Below, in pieces: positions 33,114-43,698 of a stretch of DNA of 64,000 nt. Location of the stretch: contig CANQYD010000001.1 of assembly GCA_947627985.1 (NCBI GenBank), positions 86,576 through 150,575 of the forward strand. Direction: 5' to 3'. The notes below the pieces were generated by a model that ran no database searches, was not told the origin of the DNA, and saw only the letters and a program-made list of their open reading frames with translations. The DNA comes from an uncultured Clostridia bacterium (lineage in GTDB: Bacteria > Bacillota > Clostridia > Oscillospirales > Ruminococcaceae). How positions within the stretch are numbered: the first letter of the stretch is position 1; the number at the start of each line of letters is the position of its first letter. The translations under genes were made by a program, and so were the position numbers.

Positions 33114-34988
33114 ATGTTTATCAAGGTTCTTGACAAATCGGTATATGAACTGATAGCGGCGGGCGAGGTCATCGAACGCCCTTCGAGCGTTGTCAAGGAG
33201 CTTGTGGAGAACTCCATCGACGCCGGCTCGGGGAGCATTTCTGTCGAGATTCGTAACGGCGGACGGACATTTATAAGGGTTTCGGACAACGGCTCGGGAA
33301 TCCAGCCGGAGGACATTCCGACGGCGTTCGAGCGGCATGCCACATCTAAAATCAAAACAAAAGAGGATTTGGACTCCATCGCGACTTTGGGATTTCGGGG
33401 CGAGGCTTTGGCGTCGATTTGCGCGGTCTCGAAAGTCGAACTGCTGACAAAATGCCGCGGAAGCAGCTACGGCGTGAAGTTTTTAATAGACGGCGGGGAA
33501 TGCATGGATTATGAGGAATGCGGCTGTCCCGACGGCACCGTGTTTACCGTCAGGGATCTCTTTTACAACGTCCCGGCGAGGTTAAAATTCTTAAAAAAGG
33601 ACGTAAGCGAGGGTAACGCGGTCGAAAACATGGTCTCAAAGATCGCTCTGTCCCACCCCGAAATCGCTTTTAAATTCATACGCGACGGCAAGAATATCTT
33701 CGTGACCCCGGGCGACGGCAGGCTCTCATCGGCTGTATATTCCGTGCTCGGCAGGGAGTTTGCGGGCTCGCTTTTGCCGGTGGATTACACATTAAGCGGC
33801 GTTTCCGTGTCGGGATTCGTCACAAAACCCCTGAGCGCAAAATCCAACCGTTCCTTCCAGAATTTCTTTGTAAATTCAAGATTTGTAAAATCCGTCACCT
33901 GCATGGTCGCACTTGAAGAGGCATACCGCAATCAGATCATGGTCGGAAAATTCCCCGGCTGCGTTCTGAAGATAGATATTTCCCCCGCGAGTACCGACGT
34001 CAACGTGCACCCCGCGAAGCTTGAGATCAGATTCAGCGAGGAAAAACCGGTCTACGACGCCATCTACTTCGCCGTCAAAAACGCGCTGATGATCTACGAC
34101 ACCCCCGACAACGGCGGCATGATAAATGAAGCCGTGCACACTCCGAAGCCCGTTCTTACCCGCGCCGAGATATTTGCAAAGCCGGAGGAGCCGGTAAAGC
34201 AGTTTTCCTTCGGATCGTCCGCGGCAAGGGAGGTAACGGTCGGCGGGAAGAATTATAACGACATTTCGCCGAAGATAATTGCAGCCGCGGAGCCCGTTCA
34301 TACAAAAGATCAGCCGAAGAGCTCATTTACATTTTCAAAAGTGTCCGAAAAGGAAGATTTTTCGGATTATGCACCCGCCCCCAAGCCTTCTAATGATATC
34401 GAAGCCTTTGATCCCGCGACCCCCGATATAAAGGTAGCAGGGGAGATATTCAGGACCTACATCGTCGCCACGAGAGGGGACGAGATGTATTTAATCGACA
34501 AACACGCCGCTCATGAACGGCTTAATTTCAATAATTTAAAAAAAGGTATCGCCACGGTGGACGCCCAACAGCTTTTGACCCCGTTCACCGTAAAACTCAG
34601 CTATGACGGGCACACTGCCGTCTGCGACAATATCCCGCTTCTTGAGCGCTTCGGCTTCACATTTGAGCCGCTTGATCCCCCGGATATTAAGCTCACCGGC
34701 GTGCCGATACTTCTTACGGACGACGACCCTGCCGATATTCTTACCCAAGTCGCCGACAATTTGGCGGCTGGAAAGGTCAACGGAGCCGACGAGATTTTTG
34801 ACGAGCTGTTCCACTCCGTAGCCTGCAAAGCCTCGATCAAGGGCAATCAGGTGAACGGCATTGAGGAGCTCGAACACCTCGCCAAAGCCGTTTTCGATGA
34901 GGATATACGCTACTGCCCACACGGCAGACCCACCACAGTAAAGTTCACAAAATACGAGCTGGAAAAGCTCTTTAAGAGGGTGCAGTGA
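33114..34988 (+). CDS. mutL: DNA mismatch repair protein MutL
   Basis: This is a 624-residue GHKL ATPase and matchmaker. N-terminal ELVENSIDAGS, VSDNGSGI and GFRGEALASI motifs are clear. The linker is about 330-430. The C-terminal domain has the metal-binding endonuclease motif DKHAAHERLNFN, ACKASIKGN and a final CPHGRPT. In the consensus DQHA-x2-E-x4-E the last glutamate is replaced by Asn; that residue is not known to me to be essential. It overlaps miaA. Confidence 0.95.
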   Translation: MFIKVLDKSVYELIAAGEVIERPSSVVKELVENSIDAGSGSISVEIRNGGRTFIRVSDNGSGIQPEDIPTAFERHATSKIKTKEDLDSIATLGFRGEALASICAVSKVELLTKCRGSSYGVKFLIDGGECMDYEECGCPDGTVFTVRDLFYNVPARLKFLKKDVSEGNAVENMVSKIALSHPEIAFKFIRDGKNIFVTPGDGRLSSAVYSVLGREFAGSLLPVDYTLSGVSVSGFVTKPLSAKSNRSFQNFFVNSRFVKSVTCMVALEEAYRNQIMVGKFPGCVLKIDISPASTDVNVHPAKLEIRFSEEKPVYDAIYFAVKNALMIYDTPDNGGMINEAVHTPKPVLTRAEIFAKPEEPVKQFSFGSSAAREVTVGGKNYNDISPKIIAAAEPVHTKDQPKSSFTFSKVSEKEDFSDYAPAPKPSNDIEAFDPATPDIKVAGEIFRTYIVATRGDEMYLIDKHAAHERLNFNNLKKGIATVDAQQLLTPFTVKLSYDGHTAVCDNIPLLERFGFTFEPLDPPDIKLTGVPILLTDDDPADILTQVADNLAAGKVNGADEIFDELFHSVACKASIKGNQVNGIEELEHLAKAVFDEDIRYCPHGRPTTVKFTKYELEKLFKRVQ

Positions 34989-35914
34989 TGATAAACGCCG
35001 TCGCCGTCGCGGGACCGACCGCCTCCGGAAAGACCGCCCTCGCGATCCATCTTGCAAAGCGCTTTGGCGGAGAGATCGTCTGCGCGGACAGCATGCAGAT
35101 ATATAAAAATCTCGACATCGCGACAGCAAAGCCCACTCCCGACGAGCTTTCTCAGGCTAAGCACTGGCTTGTGGATTTTCTCGACCCCGGTGAAGAATTT
35201 TCCGTTGCGGATTATGTAAGGCTTGCGCATGAAGCGGTTTTTGATATATCAAGCCGCGGCAAGCTTCCCGTTATCTGCGGAGGCACCGGGCTTTACATCG
35301 ATTCACTGCTTCAAAACATAAGCTTTTCCGAGGAGGAATATGACCCCGAGATCAGGCGCGAACTATCGGAAATCGCCAAGGAAAAGGGCGGGAGATATCT
35401 TCTTGAAGAGCTTAGAAAAATAGACCCCGAAGCTGCTTCAAAGCTCCATGAGAACAACGTAAAGAGGATAATCCGGGCGATAGAAGTCTATAAAATATCC
35501 GGCGTGACCTTCACCGAGCAAAACCGCATGAGCCGAAAAAATCAAAGCCCCTACCGATATTTAAAGCTTGTCATAATCTTCAAGGACCGGGAGATTTTGT
35601 ATCAAAGAATCGATAAACGCGTTGATGAAATGCTTAAAATCGGGCTTTTGGAGGAGACCGGGAGGGTCTTAAATGACGAGACGTTAAAGACAGCCTCTCA
35701 GGCGATAGGATATAAGGAACTCCAGCCCTATTTTTCGGGTGAAAAGGAGCTTTCGGAGTGCGTTGAAAACTTAAAGCGCTCTACAAGAAGGTATGCAAAA
35801 AGGCAGATAACATGGTTCAAGCGGGACCCCGAGGCGGTGCCGATATATGCCGATTCGGGCGACATCTTCGCGCAGGCTGAGGAGCTTGTCGAAAAGTTTT
35901 TAAAAGGAGAATGA
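34988..35914 (+). CDS. miaA: tRNA dimethylallyltransferase MiaA
   Basis: This is a 308-residue enzyme that isopentenylates A37 of tRNAs reading UNN codons. The P-loop AGPTASGKTALAIHLAK, CADSMQIYKNLDIATAKP and the VKRIIRAIEVY helix are conserved. The ATG at 34988 shares a base with the mutL stop (TGATG); a GTG three bases earlier is the alternative start. mutS-mutL-miaA adjacency is common in bacteria. Confidence 0.95.
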   Translation: MINAVAVAGPTASGKTALAIHLAKRFGGEIVCADSMQIYKNLDIATAKPTPDELSQAKHWLVDFLDPGEEFSVADYVRLAHEAVFDISSRGKLPVICGGTGLYIDSLLQNISFSEEEYDPEIRRELSEIAKEKGGRYLLEELRKIDPEAASKLHENNVKRIIRAIEVYKISGVTFTEQNRMSRKNQSPYRYLKLVIIFKDREILYQRIDKRVDEMLKIGLLEETGRVLNDETLKTASQAIGYKELQPYFSGEKELSECVENLKRSTRRYAKRQITWFKRDPEAVPIYADSGDIFAQAEELVEKFLKGE

Positions 35915-35917
35915 GAG

Positions 35918-37129
35918 ATGACCTACAGACGGGTTCGGGACGCACTGCTGATGTTTTTGATAGCTCTCTGCGTCTTCGCGATCATCGGCTCGCAGATCTA
36001 TATCAGCGTCCACGGCAGTGAAAATACGCAGGACGCGGTTCTGTATACATATAAAGAGAGCATCAGCTTCACTGGGGTTTTTGTAAGAGACGAGACCGTC
36101 ATCTACTCCGATTACAAAGGCAGCGGGGTGATGCACTACACCGCCTCCGACGGCTCGCGTCTGTCAAAAAATTCAGCCGTCGCGATCATCTACGACGACT
36201 ATACCCAGATATATAACCGCTACCGCATCGACCGCCTTAAGGAGGAACTCGAAAATCTCAAGCGCGCCAACGACCCCGGCGTCACCGATTACGCCCAGCC
36301 GGAGTTTATAAACACCCAGATCGCCGACAACTACCGAAATCTGCTTCTCAATTTAAATGAGGAAAGCCTCGACATCGTCTACGACGACAGCTTGGATCTT
36401 TTGAAGCTGATGAACATCTACAATGTCGCAACTAACGTCGAGAGCGGATTCGATACCCGCATCGGCAAGCTTGAAGAGGAGATCAAGAACCTCTCGGCAG
36501 CTCTTAAAGACCCGGAATCCACCGTAACTTCGGCGGATACGGGGTACTTCACCTCTCATGTAGACGGCTATGAATCGAGCCTCACCACCGAAAAAATCCC
36601 CGAGATGACGGTGGAGGATATAAAGAAAGTCATCGACAATCCCGACAACAAGAACGCCTCCGACAGGCGCGCGATAGGTAAGGTCTTTAAGAATTATTCC
36701 TGGAAGATGGTCGGGGTGATAGACGTCGCCAACCGCTTCTTTGTGCATGATAATCTTAAATTTTCCATCGATTCATCGGAAAAGACCCACACCGTCACCG
36801 TAGACAGCATAACCCCGACAGGAAACGGCAACGAGGCGATCATCGTCATCAGCTGCGACGAGCTTGACAGCGAGCTTGCGAGCACAAGAACCGCAGACGT
36901 CGAGCTCACTTTCATCGAGGAGACGGGAATACGGGCTCCGAGAAAAGCGATAAGGTTTGTAGGCGGCGAAAAGGGGGTTTATGTCATGGTCGGCGAGCAG
37001 CTTGAATTCAAAAAGCTGGACGTCATATATGAGGGCGACGACTATGTTCTGTCAAAAAACACCTCCGACAGCGACTATCTGAACCTCTACGACCGCATCG
37101 TTATCGACCAGATTTCCCGGAAGGAATAA
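35918..37129 (+). CDS. HlyD-like membrane adaptor protein, unknown function
   Basis: This is a 403-residue protein with an N-terminal membrane helix (about 9-31), a biotinyl-lipoyl-like beta region (SFTGVFVRDETVIYSDYKGSG to about 100), a long helical stretch (about 105-180) and a C-terminal beta-barrel region. This matches the layout of HlyD-type adaptors. No transporter gene is adjacent. A gene of this type upstream of sepF is, from memory, a recurrent feature of Ruminococcaceae-like genomes. A cell-envelope or division link is inferred from neighbours only. Confidence 0.7.
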   Translation: MTYRRVRDALLMFLIALCVFAIIGSQIYISVHGSENTQDAVLYTYKESISFTGVFVRDETVIYSDYKGSGVMHYTASDGSRLSKNSAVAIIYDDYTQIYNRYRIDRLKEELENLKRANDPGVTDYAQPEFINTQIADNYRNLLLNLNEESLDIVYDDSLDLLKLMNIYNVATNVESGFDTRIGKLEEEIKNLSAALKDPESTVTSADTGYFTSHVDGYESSLTTEKIPEMTVEDIKKVIDNPDNKNASDRRAIGKVFKNYSWKMVGVIDVANRFFVHDNLKFSIDSSEKTHTVTVDSITPTGNGNEAIIVISCDELDSELASTRTADVELTFIEETGIRAPRKAIRFVGGEKGVYVMVGEQLEFKKLDVIYEGDDYVLSKNTSDSDYLNLYDRIVIDQISRKE

Positions 37130-37168
37130 ATTTTAGGAGGATTTTTAATAAAAATTCTCTCAAAAACC

Positions 37169-37197
37169 TTGACAACCGAGCCAAAATATAAGATAAT
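37169..37197 (+). promoter_or_regulatory. Promoter of sepF
   Basis: TTGACA (37169-37174), a 17-nt spacer and GATAAT (37192-37197). The leader of about 80 nt contains a GGGGTTTTACCCT small hairpin before the GGAGG ribosome-binding site. Confidence 0.65.
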
Positions 37198-37284
37198 ATA
37201 TAATATGGACAAAGTGTATATAAGTTTAAATGGAAGTAAGATTTTAAATGACAGGGGTTTTACCCTGAATATGGAGGACTGAAT

Positions 37285-37701
37285 ATGAGCGTATTTGATT
37301 CAATCAAGAATTTCGTTCTGGGCGAGGACGAGGATTACCAGCCCATCTACGAAGAAGAGACAGCACAGACGGTAGACGTGGCTGAAGAAAGACGCAACCG
37401 CGAGGTCAAGATTGCAGCGACTGCGACCGTTCAGATCGTTTTAGCGCGCCCTGCCGATTTCTCGGAGGTCAAGTCTATCGGCGACGACTTAAACAATCAG
37501 AAAACCGTTCTTCTGAACCTTGAGCAGGTCAAGTCGGAGGACGCAAAGAGGATCATGGACTTCATCTCGGGCGTGGCGTATGCTAACAACGCGACCATCA
37601 AGATGACCGCTCAGAAGACTTTTGTCATCATGCCTAAAAACGTCGGCTTCTCGGGAGTCGATCTGATGAGCGAGCTTGAAAACAACGGCTATACCTTCTG
37701 A
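37285..37701 (+). CDS. sepF: Cell division protein SepF
   Basis: This is a 138-residue FtsZ-anchoring protein. It has an N-terminal amphipathic segment (MSVFDSIKNFVLGEDEDY), an acidic linker, and the conserved C-terminal domain with ARPADFSEVKSIGDDL, DAKRIMDFISGVAYA, KTFVIMPKNVGFSG. It attaches the Z-ring to the membrane. The stop shares a base with the ylmH start. The sepF-ylmH-divIVA-ileS-lspA order matches B. subtilis and other Bacillota division loci. Confidence 0.93.
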   Translation: MSVFDSIKNFVLGEDEDYQPIYEEETAQTVDVAEERRNREVKIAATATVQIVLARPADFSEVKSIGDDLNNQKTVLLNLEQVKSEDAKRIMDFISGVAYANNATIKMTAQKTFVIMPKNVGFSGVDLMSELENNGYTF

Positions 37702-38456
37702 TGTCCCGACCCGCTGTATCCTCGGGCGATGAGGACAGGCTTCTGATACGCCATCTTTTCGACCTGAGCGAGCGAAGCATAAGGAGCGGGCAGACGCTTT
37801 TTTCAAACTTTCTGGACGATAGGCAGCTTGCGATTTGCGAGGCTGCCTTGAAGTCGGATAAGAAGGAATTTACCACCCTCGGAGGATATGAATCCGCCGA
37901 GCGGAGAGTGTTTGCCTTCGGCGAGGTGACGGGGGATACAAATCTCCCATTTACTGCCGCAGTTTTTAACTATCCCGAATCGGCTCCGCTTTCCCACAGG
38001 GATTTTTTGGGAAGCCTGATGTCGTTAGGCATAAAGCGTGAGCTCTTGGGGGATATTCTCGTCGGAAACGGGAGAACGGCTGTTTTTGTGATAAATACCG
38101 CCGTCCCGCTTGTCAAGGACATCTCAAAAATCGGCAGGACGGGCGTTAAGATCAGTTTTGATTTTAAAGATGATGATATCCCCGTCCCGAAATTTGAGGA
38201 TATCAGGGCAACTGTAGCTTCCCTTCGGCTTGACAGCGTTGTCGCCTCAGCTTTAAGGCTTTCAAGAGAAAAAGCGTCGGATCTGATACGTCATGAGGGA
38301 GTATCTCATAATCGGATCATGACCTATTCCCCGGCTGATCGGGTCGAGGAAGGGGACAGATTTTCTATCCGCGGCTTCGGCAGATTTGATCTTTATGAAG
38401 TCGGCGGGCAGTCAAAAAAGGACAGGATATTTATAACCGTCAGAAGATATAAATAG
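37701..38456 (+). CDS. ylmH: YlmH family S4-domain RNA-binding protein
   Basis: This is a 251-residue protein with an N-terminal YlmH domain and a C-terminal S4 RNA-binding domain (ALRLSREKASDLIRHEG at about 180-197, then DRFSIRGFGRFDL). Family members are encoded in the division cluster and have been implicated in ribosome rescue or RNA binding. The ATG overlaps the sepF stop. Confidence 0.9.
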   Translation: MSRPAVSSGDEDRLLIRHLFDLSERSIRSGQTLFSNFLDDRQLAICEAALKSDKKEFTTLGGYESAERRVFAFGEVTGDTNLPFTAAVFNYPESAPLSHRDFLGSLMSLGIKRELLGDILVGNGRTAVFVINTAVPLVKDISKIGRTGVKISFDFKDDDIPVPKFEDIRATVASLRLDSVVASALRLSREKASDLIRHEGVSHNRIMTYSPADRVEEGDRFSIRGFGRFDLYEVGGQSKKDRIFITVRRYK

Positions 38457-38518
38457 CTTCGCCTCTTAAAGAATTTTCCGAACATTTCCATATAATAACA
38501 AACAGGAGGTAATCAACT

Positions 38519-39262
38519 ATGAACGCACAGGACATTTCAAACAAGAAGTTTGAGAAATCGACATTCGGCTACAAGCCCGAAGAGGTCGACGAGTATCTTC
38601 GTGACGTGGCGACGGCATACGCCAAGGTCGTTAAGGAGAAGGAAGAGGACGAGCTCAAAATCGTTAAGCTCGTCGAGAAGATAAACGAATACCGCGGAGA
38701 TGAGGACGCCATTCGCGACGCCTTGCTGGTCGCTCAGAAGGAGGGCAACCGAATCGTCGCCGAGGCAAAAGCTCAGGCGGAGCAGATAATGCTCGAAGCC
38801 AACTCAAAGCGCGACGCAGCCATGGCGGAGATCGAAAACGACTGCGAGAACCTAAAGCGCCAGCAGATCGAGAAGGTCGCGGCGGCGATCAAAGCCGAAA
38901 GCGATAAGCTCAGCGCCGTCGAAGCCGCGGCAAAGACAAGGCTCGACATGCAGGCTGATAAATTAAACGCCATGAAAAAAGAGGTTACGGAATTCAAGAG
39001 AAAGCTCATGGTTATGCTCGATCAGCAGATAAAGAGCGCCGTGGCTTTGCCGGAGCTTACCGATGAGCAGATCGAGAATATTTTAAATACCCAGCCGACC
39101 GATGTTCCCGCGCAGCCCGAAGCGCCTCAGCAGCCCGAAAAGCGCGCCGAGGAGAAGCAGGAAAAACATGAGGACAAGACCCCGACTGCTTTCGGATTCT
39201 CGGAATTCAAGAGGCAGAATTATTCCGCAGACGAGCTGAAATTCGGACAGCGCCGCAACTGA
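38519..39262 (+). CDS. divIVA: Cell division protein DivIVA
   Basis: This is a 247-residue coiled-coil protein that binds curved membrane at poles and septa. The membrane-targeting N-terminus is typical (MNAQDISNKKFEKSTFGYKP then EEVDEYLRDVA). Coiled coil covers about 30-190, and the tail is Gln/Glu/Pro-rich. An AGGAGGT site precedes the ATG. A terminator follows at 39278-39315. Confidence 0.93.
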   Translation: MNAQDISNKKFEKSTFGYKPEEVDEYLRDVATAYAKVVKEKEEDELKIVKLVEKINEYRGDEDAIRDALLVAQKEGNRIVAEAKAQAEQIMLEANSKRDAAMAEIENDCENLKRQQIEKVAAAIKAESDKLSAVEAAAKTRLDMQADKLNAMKKEVTEFKRKLMVMLDQQIKSAVALPELTDEQIENILNTQPTDVPAQPEAPQQPEKRAEEKQEKHEDKTPTAFGFSEFKRQNYSADELKFGQRRN

Positions 39263-39277
39263 TACATAAGTCTTTGA

Positions 39278-39315
39278 ATCGGGGCATAACCCGTGTTATG
39301 CTCCGATATTTTTCA
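39278..39315 (+). terminator. Intrinsic terminator between divIVA and ileS
   Basis: A 13-bp stem ATCGGGGCATAAC / GTTATGCTCCGAT is followed by ATTTTTCA. The 3' flank is short (about 24 nt to the ileS start) and no T-box motif is visible, so ileS may be expressed by readthrough. Confidence 0.75.
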
Positions 39316-39338
39316 TACAACGAAAGGAGCATTTTTAA

Positions 39339-42131
39339 ATGCCGGTTGATTACAACAAGACCCTCAACCTCCCCGAGACCGATTATCCCATGAGGGGAAA
39401 CCTCCCGACAAAGGAGCCGGGAATGGTGAAGGAGTGGGACGAAAAGGGTCTTTACAAAAAAATCCTTGAGAAAAACGAGGGTAAGCCCACCTATATCCTC
39501 CACGACGGACCTCCCTATGCAAACGGCGATATCCACCTCGGAACCGCTTTAAACAAGGTTTTAAAGGACATCATCGTCAAGCAGAAGAACATGTCGGGCT
39601 ACTGTTCGCACTATGTTCCCGGCTGGGACACCCACGGTCTTCCGACCGAGCTTAAGGCGATGAAGGCGATAGGCGTCGAAAACGGCGCTATTCCTCCTTT
39701 GGAGCTCAGAAAGCACTGCCGAGAGTTTGCGCTTACCTATGTCGAGTCGCAGAAGGAGCAGTTTAAGCGCCTCGGCGTTTTGGGAGATTTTGACAACCCC
39801 TACATCACCCTCCAGCCCGAGTTTGAGGCGAGGCAGATAGAGGTCTTCGGAGTGATGGCTAAAAAGGGCTTTATCTACAAGGGTTTAAAGCCGGTATATT
39901 GGTGTCCCGACTGCCAGACTGCACTTGCAGAGGCTGAAATCGAGTATCAGGACGATCCCTGCTACTCCGTCTATGTAAAATTCAAGGTCGCCGACGACAG
40001 GGGAGTGCTCGCTCCTTTGAATCTTGATATGGATAAGACCTATTTCGTCATCTGGACAACCACGACCTGGACCCTCCCCGGCAACCTTGCAATCTGCCTC
40101 GGTCCCGATTATGAATATACCGTCGTTCAGGCTAACGGCGAGAACTACATCATGGCTCGCGATCTTATTGAGCCAACGATGAAGGCAGCGGGAATTTCCG
40201 AGTATACCACCGTCGGCTCGTTCACCGGCAAAGAGCTCGAATACTGCACCGCATATCACCCCTTCCTTGACAGGACATCTCTCGTCATCTGCGGAGACCA
40301 CGTCACGCTTGACAGCGGCACCGGCTGCGTCCACACGGCTCCCGGCTACGGCGTCGACGACTTCGAGATCGGCAACAAATACAACGTCGGTATCATCGTC
40401 GGCGTGGACGGAAAAGGATACCTCACAAAGGATTCCGGCGAGCGGTTTGCGGGTCTTAAGACGGATGACGCAAACAAAGAGATCGCAAAACATATGGCAG
40501 CGACGGGCTCCCTCTTCGCAACAGAGAAGATCACCCACCAATACCCCCACTGCTGGAGATGCAAGTCTCCTATCCTGTTCAGAGCTACGGAGCAGTGGTT
40601 CTGCTCGGTGGACAGCATCAAGGAGGACTCGGTAAAGGCGATTGAGAGCGTAAAATGGATACCCGCTTGGGGAGAAGAGAGGATCAAGGGAATGGTAAGA
40701 GACCGTTCCGACTGGTGCATCTCCCGCCAGAGGACTTGGGGCGTGCCGATCCCTATAGTATACTGCAAAAACTGCGGCAAGGCGATCATCAACGACGACA
40801 CCATCAAGGCGATCTCCTCGGCTTTCAGAAAAGAGGGCTCCGACGCATGGTGGGCTCACGACGTAAGCGAGCTTATCCCGGGTCTTAAGTGCGAATGCGG
40901 CTGCACCGAATTTGAAAAGGAAAAGGACATTTTGGACGTCTGGTTCGATTCGGGAGTTACGCATACCGCCGTGCTCGACCAGCGCGAGGGACTTCATTCT
41001 CCTGCCGATCTCTATCTTGAGGGCGCCGACCAGTACAGAGGCTGGTTCCAGTCATCGCTGCTGACGTCGGTCGCGATCAACGGCAAAGCCCCTTATAAAG
41101 CGGTTTGCACCCACGGTTGGGTCGTCGACGGTCAGGGAAAGATCATGCATAAATCCCTCGGCAACGGAATCGAGCCGAAGGAAATATATGAGAAAAACGG
41201 AGCGGATATCCTCCGCCTTTGGGTTGCTTCGAGCGATTATCACTCCGACATCAGAATCTCAAAAGAGATTTTGGCGCAGATTTCAGAGGCATACAAAAAA
41301 GTAAGAAATACCGCAAGATATATCCTCGGCAACATCTGCAACCAGGGCGGTTTCGATTTCGATAAGGACGCTATCCCGCTCGATAATCTCACCGATATCG
41401 ACAAGTGGGCGATCATGAAGCTCGACCAGCTGATTGAAAAGGCGGATCAGGCATACGGCGACTTTGACTTCCACATCGTCTTTAAATCCATTCACAACTT
41501 CTGCGTCGTTGAGATGTCTAACTTCTACCTCGACGTCATCAAGGACAGGCTCTACTGCGAAGCCCCGAAGTCCGAGATAAGAAGAAGCGCGCAGACGGCT
41601 ATGTATATCATTCTCTCGGCTCTTGCAAGGCTTTTGGCGCCGATAATTCCCTTCACCGCAGACGAGATTTGGCACTATATCCCTCACTGCAAGGCTGATA
41701 ATCCCGAGAGCGTGTTCCTAAACGACATGCCGAAGGTTTCGGGAATCTCGCTCAGCGACGAATTTAAGGACAAGTGGGGCTTTATCTACGATCTTAGAGA
41801 CGACGTCAAGAAGGCACTTGAACTGAAGCGCGCCGACAAAGTCATAGGCTCCTCTCTTGAGGCAAGCGTCAGGCTCTATGCCGAAGGCGAATTGTATGAC
41901 AAGCTCAAAGCCGCGGAAAGCGAGCTCACGCAGGTATTTATCGTCTCAAAGGTCGGGACAGTAAACGCAGGCGGAGGAGAGTTTAAGGGAGAAGTCACCG
42001 GCACCGGCATCGATGTCGCACACGCAGACGGCGAAAAATGTGAGCGCTGCTGGACATATTCCGATACCGTCGGAAAATGCGCCGAGCACCCGACTCTCTG
42101 TGAGCGCTGCGCAAAGACCGTCTCGGAATGA
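39339..42131 (+). CDS. ileS: Isoleucyl-tRNA synthetase
   Basis: This is a 930-residue class I synthetase. The HIGH motif is in [16 protein letters not shown], the editing domain (about 200-400) contains [14 protein letters not shown] and [12 protein letters not shown], and the KMSKS equivalent is [10 protein letters not shown]. The C-terminal zinc finger is CERCWTYSD...[15 protein letters not shown] precedes the ATG. No T-box leader was found upstream. Confidence 0.97.
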   Translation: MPVDYNKTLNLPETDYPMRGNLPTKEPGMVKEWDEKGLYKKILEKNEGKPTYILHDGPPYANGDIHLGTALNKVLKDIIVKQKNMSGYCSHYVPGWDTHGLPTELKAMKAIGVENGAIPPLELRKHCREFALTYVESQKEQFKRLGVLGDFDNPYITLQPEFEARQIEVFGVMAKKGFIYKGLKPVYWCPDCQTALAEAEIEYQDDPCYSVYVKFKVADDRGVLAPLNLDMDKTYFVIWTTTTWTLPGNLAICLGPDYEYTVVQANGENYIMARDLIEPTMKAAGISEYTTVGSFTGKELEYCTAYHPFLDRTSLVICGDHVTLDSGTGCVHTAPGYGVDDFEIGNKYNVGIIVGVDGKGYLTKDSGERFAGLKTDDANKEIAKHMAATGSLFATEKITHQYPHCWRCKSPILFRATEQWFCSVDSIKEDSVKAIESVKWIPAWGEERIKGMVRDRSDWCISRQRTWGVPIPIVYCKNCGKAIINDDTIKAISSAFRKEGSDAWWAHDVSELIPGLKCECGCTEFEKEKDILDVWFDSGVTHTAVLDQREGLHSPADLYLEGADQYRGWFQSSLLTSVAINGKAPYKAVCTHGWVVDGQGKIMHKSLGNGIEPKEIYEKNGADILRLWVASSDYHSDIRISKEILAQISEAYKKVRNTARYILGNICNQGGFDFDKDAIPLDNLTDIDKWAIMKLDQLIEKADQAYGDFDFHIVFKSIHNFCVVEMSNFYLDVIKDRLYCEAPKSEIRRSAQTAMYIILSALARLLAPIIPFTADEIWHYIPHCKADNPESVFLNDMPKVSGISLSDEFKDKWGFIYDLRDDVKKALELKRADKVIGSSLEASVRLYAEGELYDKLKAAESELTQVFIVSKVGTVNAGGGEFKGEVTGTGIDVAHADGEKCERCWTYSDTVGKCAEHPTLCERCAKTVSE

Positions 42132-42135
42132 TCAT

Positions 42136-42801
42136 ATGCAAATTTTAATACTTGTGATGCTCTTTGCCGCGGGTCTTATTGCGGCAAGAGCGGTCAGAAA
42201 TATCGAAGCTTCGAAGATGATAAATTCGGCAGTTCTGATCGGAGCCCTTGTGGCTGCCGATCAGCTGATAAAGGTGCTTGTAATCAGAAATTATCCGGAA
42301 TGCCGGGGCGCCATCGTCAACTATTTCACCTTTAAAATAGGGGATTTTAAAGTTTTCAGCCTCACCCACATACGAAACAACGGCGCGGGCTGGAGCATCT
42401 TAGGCGGGCAAACGGTCTTTCTGTCGGTTTTCACGGCGGTCGTGATCGTCGGACTGCTTGTTTACCTCATTATTAAGAGGAAAAAAATTGCAGCAGCCGA
42501 GTGGATCGCGATATGCTTAATCATCGGCGGAGGGCTCGGAAATCTCATCGACCGCGCAAGAATGCTGATCGAGGGTACCGACAGATTTGCCGGGGTGATC
42601 GATTACTTCAAGCTTGAATTCATCAGCTTCCCGGTCTTCAATTTTGCGGATTGCTGCGTGGTTTTGGGATGCATAATCTTCTGCCTCGTGATGATTTTTG
42701 AGGAGATCAGCGACTCGCGGGAGAAGAAAAAATCCAAAAAACTTCCGGCAGCTGCTGTAAAAGAGGAAGAAAAAGGTCAGGAAAATGACGAACCGCTTTA
42801 A
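42136..42801 (+). CDS. lspA: Lipoprotein signal peptidase (LspA)
   Basis: This is a 221-residue membrane protease that removes signal peptides of prolipoproteins. Four to five helices are visible, with the conserved VAADQLIKVLV, NNGAGWSI, GLGNLIDRAR and FNFADCCVVLG, whose two aspartates form the catalytic pair. It is longer than usual owing to an N-terminal helix and a lysine-rich C-terminal tail. The ATG at 42136 lies five bases after ileS and lacks a strong ribosome-binding site. It overlaps the next gene by 17 bases. Confidence 0.9.
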   Translation: MQILILVMLFAAGLIAARAVRNIEASKMINSAVLIGALVAADQLIKVLVIRNYPECRGAIVNYFTFKIGDFKVFSLTHIRNNGAGWSILGGQTVFLSVFTAVVIVGLLVYLIIKRKKIAAAEWIAICLIIGGGLGNLIDRARMLIEGTDRFAGVIDYFKLEFISFPVFNFADCCVVLGCIIFCLVMIFEEISDSREKKKSKKLPAAAVKEEEKGQENDEPL

Positions 42802-43696
42802 CTTTATCGCGGAAGCCGAAGATCAGGGCATAAGGATCGACAAATGGCTCGTCTCTCAGGACGAAATCGACCTCAGCAGATCGGCTGTAGTTAAACTGAT
42901 AGAGTCGGGAAGCGTGACCGTCAGCGGGAAGAAAGTCCAGAAGAGCCGGATTCTTACGGCGGGCGATGAGATATCGGTCGAGATACCCGAGCCGGAGGAG
43001 CTTAAAATCGAGCCGCAGGACATTCCGATCGAGGTCGTTTATGAAGATGATGATCTCGCAATCGTGAACAAGCCGCAGGGAATGGTCGTCCACCCGGCGC
43101 CCGGAAATCCCGACGGAACGCTTGTAAACGCGCTTCTGTGGCGGTTTAAGGGTCAGCTGAGCGGCATAAACGGGGTCATCAGACCCGGAATCGTTCACAG
43201 AATCGATAAAAACACCGCCGGGCTCTTAGTCATCGCAAAAAACGACTTCGCGCACCGATCTTTAGCGGCTTTGATTAAGGATCACAATTTTATCCGGGAA
43301 TACGAGGCGATCTGCGTCGGTCATTTTAAAGATAAAGAGGGGACGGTTGACGCTCCTATCGGACGAGACCCGAAAAACCGCAAGAAGATGTGCGTCACCC
43401 CGACAAATTCAAGAAACGCGATCACGCATTATCGGGTACTTGAGGAGTTAAAAAATTCCAGCTACGTCAGGTTCACGCTCGAAACCGGAAGGACCCACCA
43501 GATCAGAGTTCACTCGGCATACTTGGGGCACCCGATCTTGGGCGACGACGTCTACGGAAAGCCACACAAAGGCTGTAAAGGTCAATGCCTTTACGCTAAG
43601 AGGCTGGGATTTGTCCACCCGAGGACATCCGAGAAGCTTGATTTTTCGATCGACCCGCCCGAATTTTTTGAGAAAATTCTCATATCCGAGAGGTAG
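42785..43696 (+). CDS. RluA/RluD family pseudouridine synthase
   Basis: This is a 303-residue enzyme with an N-terminal S4 domain (RIDKWLVSQDEIDLSRSAVV) and catalytic domain. The catalytic aspartate is in VHRIDKNTAGLLVIAKN, and ALETGRTHQIRVH-like residues (TLETGRTHQIRVH) follow. RluD-type enzymes act on 23S rRNA positions 1911-1917; the exact site here is inferred. The start lies inside the lspA end, consistent with the lspA-rluD pairing of many bacteria. Confidence 0.92.
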   Translation: MTNRFNFIAEAEDQGIRIDKWLVSQDEIDLSRSAVVKLIESGSVTVSGKKVQKSRILTAGDEISVEIPEPEELKIEPQDIPIEVVYEDDDLAIVNKPQGMVVHPAPGNPDGTLVNALLWRFKGQLSGINGVIRPGIVHRIDKNTAGLLVIAKNDFAHRSLAALIKDHNFIREYEAICVGHFKDKEGTVDAPIGRDPKNRKKMCVTPTNSRNAITHYRVLEELKNSSYVRFTLETGRTHQIRVHSAYLGHPILGDDVYGKPHKGCKGQCLYAKRLGFVHPRTSEKLDFSIDPPEFFEKILISER

Positions 43697-43698
43697 AA

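Noticed and set aside
39263..39338. T-box riboswitch before ileS
   Set aside because: The gap is only 76 bases and lacks the conserved T-box sequence; it holds an ordinary terminator.
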